64,000 nt of DNA. Source: Amycolatopsis oliviviridis. GTDB taxonomy: Bacteria > Actinomycetota > Actinomycetes > Mycobacteriales > Pseudonocardiaceae. The DNA lies in contig NZ_BNAY01000001.1 in NCBI RefSeq assembly GCF_014654365.1, positions 1,240,001 through 1,304,000 of the forward strand, read 5' to 3'. This document shows, in pieces, positions 17,964 to 26,161 of the stretch (position 1 is its first letter; every line of letters begins with the position of its first letter). The translations under genes were made by a program, and so were the position numbers. The notes under the pieces were generated by a model. The model was given only the letters and a program-made list of their open reading frames with translations. It was not told where the DNA came from and searched no databases.

Positions 17964-18833
17964 GTGAGCACGGTGAATCCCACTGCCGTCAAGCGCTGGA
18001 TCGCGCTCGAAATGAAGCGCCTCCGGGAAGCCGCCGGCTACGACCGGGCAACCGCCGCGGAGCGCATCGGCAAGGCGACCACGGTCATCGCGCACATCGA
18101 GACGATGCGGAATCTACCCGCGCCCGCCGACCTGGAAATCCTGCTCAACTTCTACGGCGTGCCGGACAGGGCACCGTTCTTCCTCGACATGACCCGGCGA
18201 GCGAAACGCGGCCGGGACTGGTGGTTCAAATTCAACCGTGCGGTGCCCGAGTGGTTCACGTTGTACCTGGGGCTGGAAACCGGCGCCGCGCGGATCAACA
18301 CCGTCGATCTGAACGCGCTGCCCGGCCTGTTCCAGACCAGGGATTACGCGCGCGCCATCATGCTGGAAGGCCGGAAGTGGTCCTCCGAGGCCGAACTGGA
18401 GGCCATGGTCGACCTGCGCATGGCGCGCCAGGAAATACTGGATCGTCCCGAAGACGCTCCGCAGATTTGGTCGATCCTCGACGAGAGCGTCCTGCGGCGC
18501 CAGATCGGCGGCCCGGCGGTGATGCGCGAGCAATTGCAGCACCTGATCGACCTGTCCGAACGGCCCAAGATAGACATCCAGGTCCTGCCCTTCAGTGCAG
18601 GAGCCCACGGCGCCTCGGACGGCATGTTCGTCATCCTGACTTATCCACCCGAGTTCAGGGGAGACCCGGGAACGGTTTACGTCGAGAACCGGCGCGAGGG
18701 GCTGTATTACGAGAGCGCCGCCGCACTGCTAGATTTCCGCAACACGTTCGAACGTCTTCAGGTGCAAGCTGAGAATCCGCAACGTTCTCGGGACCTGATC
18801 CGTGATTTGGTAAAGGAACTTGATGTCCACTGA
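17964..18833 (+). CDS. XRE-type helix-turn-helix regulator with DUF5753 domain (Scr1-like)
   Basis: 289 residues. The HTH is at residues 10-65 (RWIALEMKRLREAAGYDRATAAERI with recognition helix KATTVIAHIETMR). The DUF5753 domain covers about 95-280, including LNALPGLFQTRDYARAIM and KIDIQVLPFSAGAHGASDGMF. GTG 17964 is chosen because homologues start just before NPTAVKRW; ATG 17922 is an alternative without a ribosome site. The stop overlaps the following DUF397 gene. Pairs of this kind (Scr1/Scr2) behave as DNA-binding activator and small inhibitor, or as toxin-antitoxin-like modules. It is divergent from the peptide/ThiF genes and so a candidate regulator of them. Confidence 0.9.
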   Translation: MSTVNPTAVKRWIALEMKRLREAAGYDRATAAERIGKATTVIAHIETMRNLPAPADLEILLNFYGVPDRAPFFLDMTRRAKRGRDWWFKFNRAVPEWFTLYLGLETGAARINTVDLNALPGLFQTRDYARAIMLEGRKWSSEAELEAMVDLRMARQEILDRPEDAPQIWSILDESVLRRQIGGPAVMREQLQHLIDLSERPKIDIQVLPFSAGAHGASDGMFVILTYPPEFRGDPGTVYVENRREGLYYESAAALLDFRNTFERLQVQAENPQRSRDLIRDLVKELDVH

Positions 18834-19047
18834 TTCACCCCGCCCTACCCTCAACACTGCGTATGGCTGGTGGAAGAGCAGCTACAGCAACGGGGCGAGC
18901 GGTTGCGTTGAGTTCAATGCCTCCGTGCCCGGCTACGTCGGCGTACGGGATTCGAAGCTCGGCGACAAAAGCCCGGTACTCGTCTTCAAACCGCGCGAGA
19001 TTCGAGCGTTCCTGACGACGCTCACGAACGGAACTGACGCGCCCTGA
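18823..19047 (+). CDS. DUF397 small protein
   Basis: 74 residues with the diagnostic WWKSSYSNGASGCVEF near residue 16 and VGVRDSKLG in the middle. DUF397 proteins are small cytoplasmic partners of DUF5753 regulators; in Streptomyces some antagonise the regulator. AAAGGA precedes the ATG and the frame overlaps the regulator stop by 11 bases, so the pair is translationally coupled. Nothing unusual in length or motif. Confidence 0.92.
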   Translation: MSTDSPRPTLNTAYGWWKSSYSNGASGCVEFNASVPGYVGVRDSKLGDKSPVLVFKPREIRAFLTTLTNGTDAP

Positions 19048-19122
19048 TCCCGTACTGACCATTTTCCGGTACAGCGTCGCCCGGCCCATCCCGAGCTTCC
19101 CCGCCGCACCGACCACAGTGGA
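19035..19122 (-). pseudogene. Remnant of a helix-turn-helix protein C terminus
   Basis: Minus-strand translation gives AAGKLGMGRATLYRKM, a typical terminal helix-turn-helix of Fis-like regulators or serine recombinases. No plausible gene body lies upstream and the reading ends in unrelated antisense sequence. It is probably a decayed fragment left beside the family C palindrome. Confidence 0.4.
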
Positions 19123-19138
19123 CCTCGCTCTCTTGCCG

Positions 19139-19193
19139 GTCCGTGAAGGCCTCCTTGAGGGACCCAGGGTCCCTCAAGGAGGCCTTCACGGAC
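19139..19193. repeat. Palindrome family C, perfect 27-base arms
   Basis: GTCCGTGAAGGCCTCCTTGA at the left edge is mirrored exactly around a single central base over 55 bases. It lies between two genes of the same direction, 92 bases after the DUF397 stop, and may terminate that operon. The perfect symmetry without any loop is more than a terminator needs. Confidence 0.75.
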
Positions 19194-19280
19194 CGCCGAC
19201 CGCCCGCAGACGCCTCCGGTCAGGCACCTTAAGACACGCTCCGCGCCAACACGGATCGCCACTCACGACACAATGGACCC

Positions 19281-21728
19281 GTGCACCTCGACGCGCTCCT
19301 CACCGGCCATCCCTCGGAAGTCCTCACCCGGACCCTCGAACTCTCCCGAGCCGAGCGAAAAGCCCTCCTCCCCGAACTCATGGCCACCTTCAAGGACAGC
19401 AGCGAGTTCGTCGAGATCGAACCCAACACCTACGGCGCCCGAAACCCCCAAAAAGGCCAGCAGGCCGCGACCGCACTCTGGGCCGTCCTCCCGGCGAGCG
19501 AACCCCTGCTCCGCAGACTCTGGATCGCCTCGCCCACGATCCTCGAACGCGTCCTGCAAGACCGGTCACTCGCCGAACGCAAGACCATCGCCCTGCGCAT
19601 GATCGGCCACCGAACCGCCTGGGAAGCGATCCGCCGCATGATCCTCGACGGCGACCTCGAACCCATCCGCACCCCGGAGTACCACGCGGGCTGGTTCCGC
19701 TGGGCCGGACGCTTCGGCGGAAAACCGCTGGCCGAACGGCTCCGCACCGAGCCCGAAGCACTCACCGAACTCTGGGAACTCCTCGAGGTCGAAGGCAACG
19801 GCGACGCCAGCTTCGCCGCCTTCGACAAGTACGTCCGCGACGAAGACAAGTGGTCCACCGCGCTGCTCGAACTCACCAAGACCGGCGATGTCGACCGCAC
19901 CAGACTGCTCGAACTCACCCTCGACGTCCTCGCCCGCGACTTCGCCGCCTTCCGCGCCCAGTGGTACGCCGCCCTCCACGAAACGCTCGCACCCACACCC
20001 GACGAACGCGCGGCGGCCCAAACCCGCTACGCCCGGCTCTGCGGAAGCGGGCTCCCCCGCACCGTCTCCTTCGCCGTCAAAGCACTGTCCCTAGTGGACA
20101 AACAAGGCAACCTCGACGACGAAGTCGCCCTCCAGCACCTCCCCGCGGCCGCAGCCGGACGCGGCGCCGCCACCGCCAAACTCGCACTCAAACTCACCAC
20201 CCGCATCGCCGACCGGCGCCCCGAACTCACCGACCTCGCCAACGAAGTCTTCGAAGCGGCACTCACCCACGAAGCCTCCGACGTGCGCGCCCTCGCCACC
20301 GCCCGGCTCGGCGTCACCCCGGAAGCACCGACGGCCGTCGACGTCACCGACTACCCGGAACCCGTGCGACCACCATGGGAACAGCGCACGACGCTGACCA
20401 TCCCACTCGACATCCCGGACACCCCGGCCGCGATCGCGGAAGCCCTCTCCTCACTTCTCGCCGACCCCGACCAGGCCGACCTCTTCCTGGCCGTCCTCGA
20501 CGGTGTCCACCGTGTCACCGAAGGCCTCCAGGACGCCCTCAAACCGCTCGTGAAACGCGCCACCAAGATCGCGGGTGAGAAGTACGCCGCGGCCGTCCCC
20601 AAACTGGTCGCCACCCTCGTCCTCGGCCTCAGCGGCCGCGACGTCGCCCACCCATCCCAGGTCGACGGCTGGCGCCGCCCGCTCCACCACCGGGTCACCG
20701 CTCTGCTGGAAGGCACCGCCTGCCCCGTCTCGGCAGCCACTCACCGAGGCGGCTGGCTCGACCCGGTCGTCTTCGTCACCCGCATGCTCGAACACCCTGA
20801 AGCACGCGAGGACGACGTCGCCGACGCACTACTCCGGCTCGCCCCGGACACCCGGCCCGAAGCCCTCTCACTCGCCTCGGAACTCAACGGCCCCCACGCC
20901 GACACCATCCGCTACGCCCTCGGCGGACCGGCCATCGAAGACACCGGCTGGGTCGCCCTCGCCGCCGCCCGCGCGCGGCACCCCGAATCCGCCGACCCGG
21001 CCGCCGCGCTACGCGGAGACCCCGGGCAGCCGTTCACCTGGACGGCGAAGGTCGGCGCCAACGAATACGGCCTGATCTCGCTGGACATCGGCGAAACCCC
21101 GGAGATCGTCTCACCGAAAGCCCCGTGGCTGGGGATACTTTTCGACGATCCGGATCCCCAGTGGCTCGGCTTCACCGATTGCCACGAAGCGGTCGCCTCG
21201 CCCTACGACCGCGACTACCTGGAAGCCGGCGTCGCCGGGAACCTGTTCTTCAACGACATCGAAGTCGGCTATCCCGTCGAGAAGGCCGCACTACCGCCCT
21301 TCCTGGACAGCCCTTCTGTCCCCGGATACCCCGGAACGATGCTCATCGCCACCACGCTCGTGCTCAAACGTCCCGCCGCGGCCCAACTGGGCACGGACGC
21401 CGCGCTGACCCTCCTGGACCGGCGGATGCTCGGTCCTCGCGCACTCGGCGAGGCGCTCGGAGTACTCGGCTCGAACCTCATTCCGACCCGGCTGGCACCC
21501 AGGCTCTCGGTCATCGCGAACGAACATCCGGTCGCCATCTTGTCCGCTTTGGACACCTTGCTGCCGAAGCTGGAACACGCACACCGCGGCGTCTTCGCAC
21601 TGCTGGAACTCGCCGCGGATCTGGTGGACCGCGGAGCGGGCACGATCAGCACCGAAACGAAGGACTGGCTGACGGCCTTCAAAGGCAGCTCGAAAGCAGC
21701 GAAGGCGGCCTCACGCCTCAGCCACTGA
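19281..21728 (+). CDS. Large HEAT-like alpha-helical protein, probably DUF6493
   Basis: 815 residues without signal or membrane segments. The sequence is rich in short amphipathic helices (for example ELSRAERKALLPELMATFKD, LLELTLDVLARDFAAFRAQW), suggesting an alpha-solenoid. A C-terminal region has conserved-looking GYPGTMLIATTLVLKRPAA. I assign DUF6493 by overall layout and by the partner SWIM zinc-finger gene, with moderate certainty. The role is unknown. The start is GTG 19281 without a ribosome site and possibly leaderless; the alternative is unclear. Its 3' end overlaps the convergent SWIM gene by 18 bases. Confidence 0.65.
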   Translation: MHLDALLTGHPSEVLTRTLELSRAERKALLPELMATFKDSSEFVEIEPNTYGARNPQKGQQAATALWAVLPASEPLLRRLWIASPTILERVLQDRSLAERKTIALRMIGHRTAWEAIRRMILDGDLEPIRTPEYHAGWFRWAGRFGGKPLAERLRTEPEALTELWELLEVEGNGDASFAAFDKYVRDEDKWSTALLELTKTGDVDRTRLLELTLDVLARDFAAFRAQWYAALHETLAPTPDERAAAQTRYARLCGSGLPRTVSFAVKALSLVDKQGNLDDEVALQHLPAAAAGRGAATAKLALKLTTRIADRRPELTDLANEVFEAALTHEASDVRALATARLGVTPEAPTAVDVTDYPEPVRPPWEQRTTLTIPLDIPDTPAAIAEALSSLLADPDQADLFLAVLDGVHRVTEGLQDALKPLVKRATKIAGEKYAAAVPKLVATLVLGLSGRDVAHPSQVDGWRRPLHHRVTALLEGTACPVSAATHRGGWLDPVVFVTRMLEHPEAREDDVADALLRLAPDTRPEALSLASELNGPHADTIRYALGGPAIEDTGWVALAAARARHPESADPAAALRGDPGQPFTWTAKVGANEYGLISLDIGETPEIVSPKAPWLGILFDDPDPQWLGFTDCHEAVASPYDRDYLEAGVAGNLFFNDIEVGYPVEKAALPPFLDSPSVPGYPGTMLIATTLVLKRPAAAQLGTDAALTLLDRRMLGPRALGEALGVLGSNLIPTRLAPRLSVIANEHPVAILSALDTLLPKLEHAHRGVFALLELAADLVDRGAGTISTETKDWLTAFKGSSKAAKAASRLSH

Positions 21729-22844
21729 CATCCGGGCCGCCAGCACGTGCGAACACGGCCCCCGGGTCTCCTGATGCTTGGCCCACCATGCGCAGGTACA
21801 ACCCGCCGGGGACAACCGCACTCGCTGCACCGACCCGGCGCGGACGATCTCGTAGCCACCGTCCGGCAACGATCGGACGGCTCCGGCCGCCATGAGCTCA
21901 CGCGCCTTCGCCAGCCTGCCGTTCGCCGGAGCAGTTCCACTCGGCAGCTCTCGCGGGAACCAGGTGCCGTCGACGACGTCGTGGCCGGCGCGGCCCGCGA
22001 CGAGTTCCGGCGTGTCGAGGCCCGCCGCCAAAGCGTTCAGCCAGCCGCCTTCGCCGGAGAAGCCACGGGACGGCTCCGGGGACAACGTCACGACGAGCCG
22101 CGCCCGCTCAAGCTGGAGCACCCAGCTCGCGACCTCGCTGTCCGGTCTCGTGTAGACGGTCAGCCCCTGGGCGAACCGGATGAGCGGCTCGACCACCCTC
22201 AGCCGGTGCAGCCCGGACGCTGGGATGGAGCCCGGGCCGGACCGTGAAGTCAACCGGAGCCCGCGCCCGGAAGGCACCGCCCATGACCTGCCGACAGCCG
22301 TGGGCAGTCGCCGGAGAAAGGCTCGCGTTTCGAGCTTGTCCAGCTTCGCTTTCTCGACAGCGCCCGCGGTGACGGCGGCGACCTCGGCGAAGCCCGCCAC
22401 CCAACGGTCCGGCAGTGGTACCCGTGACTCGTCGTTCTGCCCGTCGAGAGTGCGAAGTCGGATTCCCTCACCACGAACGGTCAGGTGCAACGGATCCTGC
22501 GCCACGACCCCGGCCAAGACCGTTCGTGTGGCGTCGGACAGGTCGACGTTCGTGCATCCCTCGCCGAGGCTTCCCGCGTCGGGAAGATCAAGCCTGGCAT
22601 AGACACCGCAGCACGGCGAGAAAGCTTCCGCTCGCAGCGTCGTCCGGTCCGCGGTGAACACCGGATCGGACTCGGCGATGAGCCGGTTCACCATCGACGG
22701 CGGCATCCAGAACCTCGTGCGGGCGACCTTCCCCAACACGAGCAGCGCCTGGGCGGCCTGTGCTCCAGGTTCGAGGAAACCTTCGAAAAGCACCGGCGTC
22801 CCGACGTTCTCTTCGACCGGTTCGAGCAAGATCTCGGTGATCAC
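21711..22844 (-). CDS. SWIM zinc-finger protein
   Basis: 377 residues. The C-terminal SWIM motif CTCAWWAKHQETRGPCSHVLAAR (CxCx(n)CxH) lies near residues 349-371. The rest is a mixed domain with no motif I recognise. SWIM fingers bind DNA or proteins and in bacteria occur with SNF2 ATPases or with large helical partners. Here the partner is the convergent DUF6493-like gene overlapping by 18 bases. The GTG start at 22844 has only a weak TAGGG site. No helicase or MoxR ATPase is adjacent, so this is at most part of a larger system. Confidence 0.85.
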   Translation of the reverse strand: MITEILLEPVEENVGTPVLFEGFLEPGAQAAQALLVLGKVARTRFWMPPSMVNRLIAESDPVFTADRTTLRAEAFSPCCGVYARLDLPDAGSLGEGCTNVDLSDATRTVLAGVVAQDPLHLTVRGEGIRLRTLDGQNDESRVPLPDRWVAGFAEVAAVTAGAVEKAKLDKLETRAFLRRLPTAVGRSWAVPSGRGLRLTSRSGPGSIPASGLHRLRVVEPLIRFAQGLTVYTRPDSEVASWVLQLERARLVVTLSPEPSRGFSGEGGWLNALAAGLDTPELVAGRAGHDVVDGTWFPRELPSGTAPANGRLAKARELMAAGAVRSLPDGGYEIVRAGSVQRVRLSPAGCTCAWWAKHQETRGPCSHVLAARMSVAEA

Positions 22845-22928
22845 CGGGCAACCCTAGCCAGCGTCCCCGACACTCCTTGCAGGTTTTGTTCTTGAAATCT
22901 TGAATTTGATCTTGCTCAACGCCATACA

Positions 22929-22946
22929 GTATAGGGCGTTATACAC
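22929..22946. repeat. GTATA-N6-TATAC dyad, copy 1
   Basis: GTATAGGGCGTTATACAC lies in the 230-base gap upstream of the SWIM gene, in an AT-rich patch unusual for this DNA. An almost identical 18-mer occurs at 26800-26817. On the minus strand it contains TATACT, a good -10 box for the SWIM gene. The dyad suggests an operator. Confidence 0.5.
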
Positions 22947-23075
22947 TTTTATCGTCCGAAGCGAGCCGGTGATCGTCGACGGCAGGCCCCGGCCGACGAT
23001 CCCGGGACCTGCCGTCACCCTCCCCCACCCGGAGGTTCGACGCGCTGGGCGCACTTCCCTCCCCTGGGGCTCGAC

Positions 23076-23276
23076 CTACCGGGCCGATCCCCAAGTGGCG
23101 CCCGCGTCCGGGGCAGGGTCCTGATATTCCGCGACCAGGCCGGGGTGGGTGATCGTCACCTCTCCCCCGAAGGACGCGCGTTCCTCCTGGCCACAGGTTT
23201 TCCCGGCCGCGTAGCCGATCCCCAGACCCAGCGGCAGCAGTGCGAGTTCGGCGATTTGGATCCAGTTGGCGAACAT
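23076..23276 (-). CDS. Small membrane protein, hypothetical
   Basis: 66 residues starting MFANWIQIAELALLPLGLGIGYAAGKTCG, a single transmembrane helix with a GxGxGxxxG-like face, then a polar tail. GGGGAG lies seven bases before the ATG, strong support for translation. I recognise no family. A 21-base direct-repeat operator identical to the one before the DUF5753 regulator (15616-15636) lies 70 bases upstream, suggesting shared control. Confidence 0.6.
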   Translation of the reverse strand: MFANWIQIAELALLPLGLGIGYAAGKTCGQEERASFGGEVTITHPGLVAEYQDPAPDAGATWGSAR

Positions 23277-23344
23277 CGGTCTCCCCGCTCTTCGGTCTGG
23301 CTCGTGGACCTCGATGTTATTCGCCAGCTATGCACGCCAGAAGC

Positions 23345-23365
23345 GGCTATTCGTGTACTATTCGC
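23345..23365 (-). promoter_or_regulatory. Direct-repeat operator, copy 2
   Basis: It is an exact copy of the 21-base unit at 15616-15636, here pointing toward the small membrane protein gene and overlapping the stop codon of the TetR gene. A related TTATTCGC/GCTAT segment lies 25 bases further along. Confidence 0.6.
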
Positions 23366-24236
23366 CAGGCGACGATTCGGCCTGACGTCGGCGATAGGCG
23401 CGCTGCTGGCAAGCCCGTGAGCAGTAGTCCCGAGGCCTGCCCCGCCCTCCTCCGTCCAGAGGCTTGCCACAGACGACGCATTCCCCGCCCTCGATTTCGT
23501 CACGCATTACCTCACTCCCCTGGCCGTCGATGAGCATCCGCACGCCGTCGAGGGTGCGCTGCAACCCGAATTCGAAGGGATCGAGCGGCGCGTCCATCCC
23601 CCCGTCCTTCCACAGCCTTTCCAGCGCCGGATAGCCGTCGAGCCGCTCGAACAGGGACTCGCGTTCGCTCCACCAGCGCTCATGGGACACGCCCGTACTC
23701 CGCTGGAGTTCCACGGTCTCCCCCGCCTGGCGCGCGACCGACTCGACGAATCCCCCCACCAGGTTCACCACCGCGATCACCTGCGCCGGCGCCAGACCGC
23801 TCCGCGAGGCCACGTCCAGCGCGTGGTCGTACCCGGCCATGATGTTCGGGCCGGGCAGGCGACGGGTCCCGGCGCTGTGCACCAGCCACGGATGCCGCCG
23901 GTGCAGCTCCCACGCCCGTCGCGCCCAGCGTTCGAGGCCCGCACGCCAGTCGAGCCCGGCCGAAGACGCCATCGGGAACTCGCCGTACACGGCGTCCCGC
24001 ATGAGTTCCACCAGTTCCGCCTTGCCGGGAACGTACCGGTAGAGGGACATGGTGGTGGTGCCGAACCGCTCCGCGACCTTGCGCATCGACAGCGCGGCCA
24101 GCCCTTCGGCGTCCGCGACTTCGATCGCCGCCGCGACGACGCGGCCGAGACTCAGCCCGGTCCGCTCCGGCTCGGGCGCTCCCCACAGCAGCTCGATCGC
24201 GCGCTCCGGATCCGGCTGCGAGTCGTCTTCCGTCAC
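23358..24236 (-). CDS. TetR/AcrR family regulator with C-terminal cysteine cluster
   Basis: 292 residues. The TetR HTH is at about 30-80 (LSMRKVAERFGTTTMSLYRYVPGKAELVELM), then a helical ligand domain. The unusual part is the tail CVVCGKPLDGG...YCSRACQQRAYRRR, a CxxC/CxxxC zinc-finger-like element with a basic end. GTG 24236 is preceded by AGGGAGT. It is divergent from the beta-helix protein gene, with a GTTTA-N5-TAAAC dyad between them that is its likely operator. The signal it senses is unknown; the extra cysteines may give zinc or redox response, or extra DNA contact. Confidence 0.88.
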   Translation of the reverse strand: MTEDDSQPDPERAIELLWGAPEPERTGLSLGRVVAAAIEVADAEGLAALSMRKVAERFGTTTMSLYRYVPGKAELVELMRDAVYGEFPMASSAGLDWRAGLERWARRAWELHRRHPWLVHSAGTRRLPGPNIMAGYDHALDVASRSGLAPAQVIAVVNLVGGFVESVARQAGETVELQRSTGVSHERWWSERESLFERLDGYPALERLWKDGGMDAPLDPFEFGLQRTLDGVRMLIDGQGSEVMRDEIEGGECVVCGKPLDGGGRGRPRDYCSRACQQRAYRRRQAESSPGE

Positions 24237-24268
24237 CAGTACTCCCTTGACGCTTGTCGCTCATCCGT

Positions 24269-24283
24269 GTTTAGGTGATAAAC
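24269..24283. promoter_or_regulatory. TetR operator dyad GTTTA-N5-TAAAC
   Basis: A perfect 5-base inverted repeat sits in the 88-base divergent region, followed by a second ATAAACCTCACC half-like element near 24296. Its position covers both putative promoters. Confidence 0.55.
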
Positions 24284-24324
24284 TTCAGTATATCTCATAA
24301 ACCTCACCGCAGGAGCGCTTCAGC

Positions 24325-26124
24325 ATGCCCGAAATCAGGTTCTTCGTATCTCCCGACGGCCAGGACGACTGGCCCGGGACCGTCGACCGGCCGTTCGCAA
24401 CTCCGCACGCGGCACAAGAAGCCGTCCGCGCCGCCACCGCCGGGATGACCGGCGATATCGTCGTCTCCTTCACTGCGGGCGTCCACCAACTGGAACGCCC
24501 CCTTGTTTTCGACGGCACACAAGGCGATTCCGGCTCGCACGGCCACCGCGTGATCTATCAGGCGCACGGCTACGGAACACCGGAGCAGGCGAAGGTCGAG
24601 CTGAACGGCGGCCGGAAGATCACCGGCTGGTCGGCGGGCGACGACGGCGTCTGGACTGCCCCGATCGGCGACCTGGCACCGCGACGGCTCACCGTCGACG
24701 GACAGCCGGCGACGCGGGCGGCCCGCACGACCGGACTTCCCGGAAACGTGATGAAAACAGCGACCGGTTACGTCACGGACAGCGTGGAGCCGCAAGCGTG
24801 GCCGGACCCGTCCGGCCTGGAGTTCGTGTACCCCGGCGTCTACCCGTGGTCCGAAGCCAGGATCGCCGTGGCGTCGATTTCCGGCGACGCCACCTCGACC
24901 ACCATCACGATGGCGCAGCCCGCCTTCGACAACGCCGGATCGCTCTACGACTCGAAGTGGTACGGCGCCGGCGGAGACGGGACCTGGGACGGCCTCGCCG
25001 CACCATCCGTGCTCGAGAACAACGTCGCCTTCCTGACCGAGCCGGGCACCTTCGCCGTCAGCCGCGCCGAAACGGGCGAGCACGTCCTGCACTACCGGCC
25101 ACGGCACGGCGACGAGATCGGCAAGACCACCGTCGTGGCCCCTGTGCTCCAAACGCTCGTCAGCGGACAGGGCGTGCGCGACCTCGTGCTGCGCGGCTTC
25201 ACCTTCGCCGACGCGGCCTGGAACGGGCCCGCCCGCACCGGCGGCTACCTGCACTACCACGGCAACGCCCGCTACGAGCGGGGCGAATTCCAGAAGATCG
25301 ATCTCGGCGCGGACGTCGGCTACGTCCACGTCCCGGCGGAGCCGGTTCAGTTGCCCGCCAACGTCGACCTCGTGTCGGTCGGCCGGGTCACCATGGCGGA
25401 CAACCACTTCACCCGCCTCGGCGCGGGGGCCCTGCGGATCGAGGAGTCCACCGACGTCGAAATCCGGGCCAACGTCTTCGACGAGATCTCGGGCAGCGGC
25501 CTCGCCGTGCACACGAGTACGCGGGTCTCCCTCCGGGACAATCTGGTCCACCACATCGGCACCGAGTACCGCGGCTCGTCCGCCGTCCTCGTGGTCGAGT
25601 CCGAAGAGACGACCGTGGCCCACAACGAGATCCGCGACGTCCCGCACAACGGCATCGTGATCACCGGCGGTGAGCGCGCCAAGGGCACCCAGGTGATCTC
25701 GAACCTCGTCGAACGCAGCATGGGGAAGCTGATGGACGGTGGCGGGATCTACCTTTCGGCATCGCAGGGTTCGTCGTTCGCCGGCGGGACGATGGTCCGC
25801 GGCAACGTGATCCGTGACGTCCTCACCTCGTACAACTTCGGTCTCTACACCGACTACGGCGCCGCGTGGATCACCGTTCTCGGCAACATCGTCCACGGGG
25901 CCGACACCCCGATCGTGCTCCAGGTGGGGCCGCCGATGGAGAACGTCGCCTTCGTGGGGAACTTCTGGGATGTCCGGCCCGACGGCTACGACGATCCGCC
26001 CAAGACGGTGACCGTGGCCGCGAACACCTTGCTGCCGAAGGAGACCTTCGAGGAGGCGGTCCTGGCCGATCCGGCGGGCGCCGACATCCTCGCGCGAGCG
26101 GGACGCCGAGGTCTGGAACGATGA
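24325..26124 (+). CDS. Right-handed parallel beta-helix repeat protein (carbohydrate-active enzyme-like)
   Basis: 599 residues. It begins with the pectate-lyase-like motif RFFVSPDGQDDWPGTVDRPF and then has many short repeats of asparagine/valine-rich turns (NHFTRLGAGALRIEESTDVEIRAN and later VAHNEIRDVPHNGIVITGG). The fold matches right-handed beta-helix enzymes that cleave polysaccharides or galactosides. No signal peptide is present, so it acts on intracellular oligosaccharides or uses another export route. GCAGGAG precedes the ATG. It is probably repressed by the divergent TetR protein and may form an operon with the PAP2 gene 37 bases downstream. The substrate is not predictable. Confidence 0.8.
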   Translation: MPEIRFFVSPDGQDDWPGTVDRPFATPHAAQEAVRAATAGMTGDIVVSFTAGVHQLERPLVFDGTQGDSGSHGHRVIYQAHGYGTPEQAKVELNGGRKITGWSAGDDGVWTAPIGDLAPRRLTVDGQPATRAARTTGLPGNVMKTATGYVTDSVEPQAWPDPSGLEFVYPGVYPWSEARIAVASISGDATSTTITMAQPAFDNAGSLYDSKWYGAGGDGTWDGLAAPSVLENNVAFLTEPGTFAVSRAETGEHVLHYRPRHGDEIGKTTVVAPVLQTLVSGQGVRDLVLRGFTFADAAWNGPARTGGYLHYHGNARYERGEFQKIDLGADVGYVHVPAEPVQLPANVDLVSVGRVTMADNHFTRLGAGALRIEESTDVEIRANVFDEISGSGLAVHTSTRVSLRDNLVHHIGTEYRGSSAVLVVESEETTVAHNEIRDVPHNGIVITGGERAKGTQVISNLVERSMGKLMDGGGIYLSASQGSSFAGGTMVRGNVIRDVLTSYNFGLYTDYGAAWITVLGNIVHGADTPIVLQVGPPMENVAFVGNFWDVRPDGYDDPPKTVTVAANTLLPKETFEEAVLADPAGADILARAGRRGLER

Positions 26125-26161
26125 TCACCGCTCTTGCCACGATCTGAGGGGACCACGCACC

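Noticed and set aside
15600..19200. Thiazole/oxazole-type (TOMM) or lasso peptide cluster
   Set aside because: No YcaO, dehydrogenase, protease or asparagine-synthetase-like gene is present; only the E1-like enzyme fits.
22900..23124. 74-codon plus-strand frame upstream of the SWIM gene
   Set aside because: No ribosome site and unusual AT-rich start; no family resemblance; not convincing as a gene.
15600..24300. Integrated mobile element with att sites
   Set aside because: No integrase, tRNA or flanking direct repeat of att type; the 21-base repeat looks like an operator.
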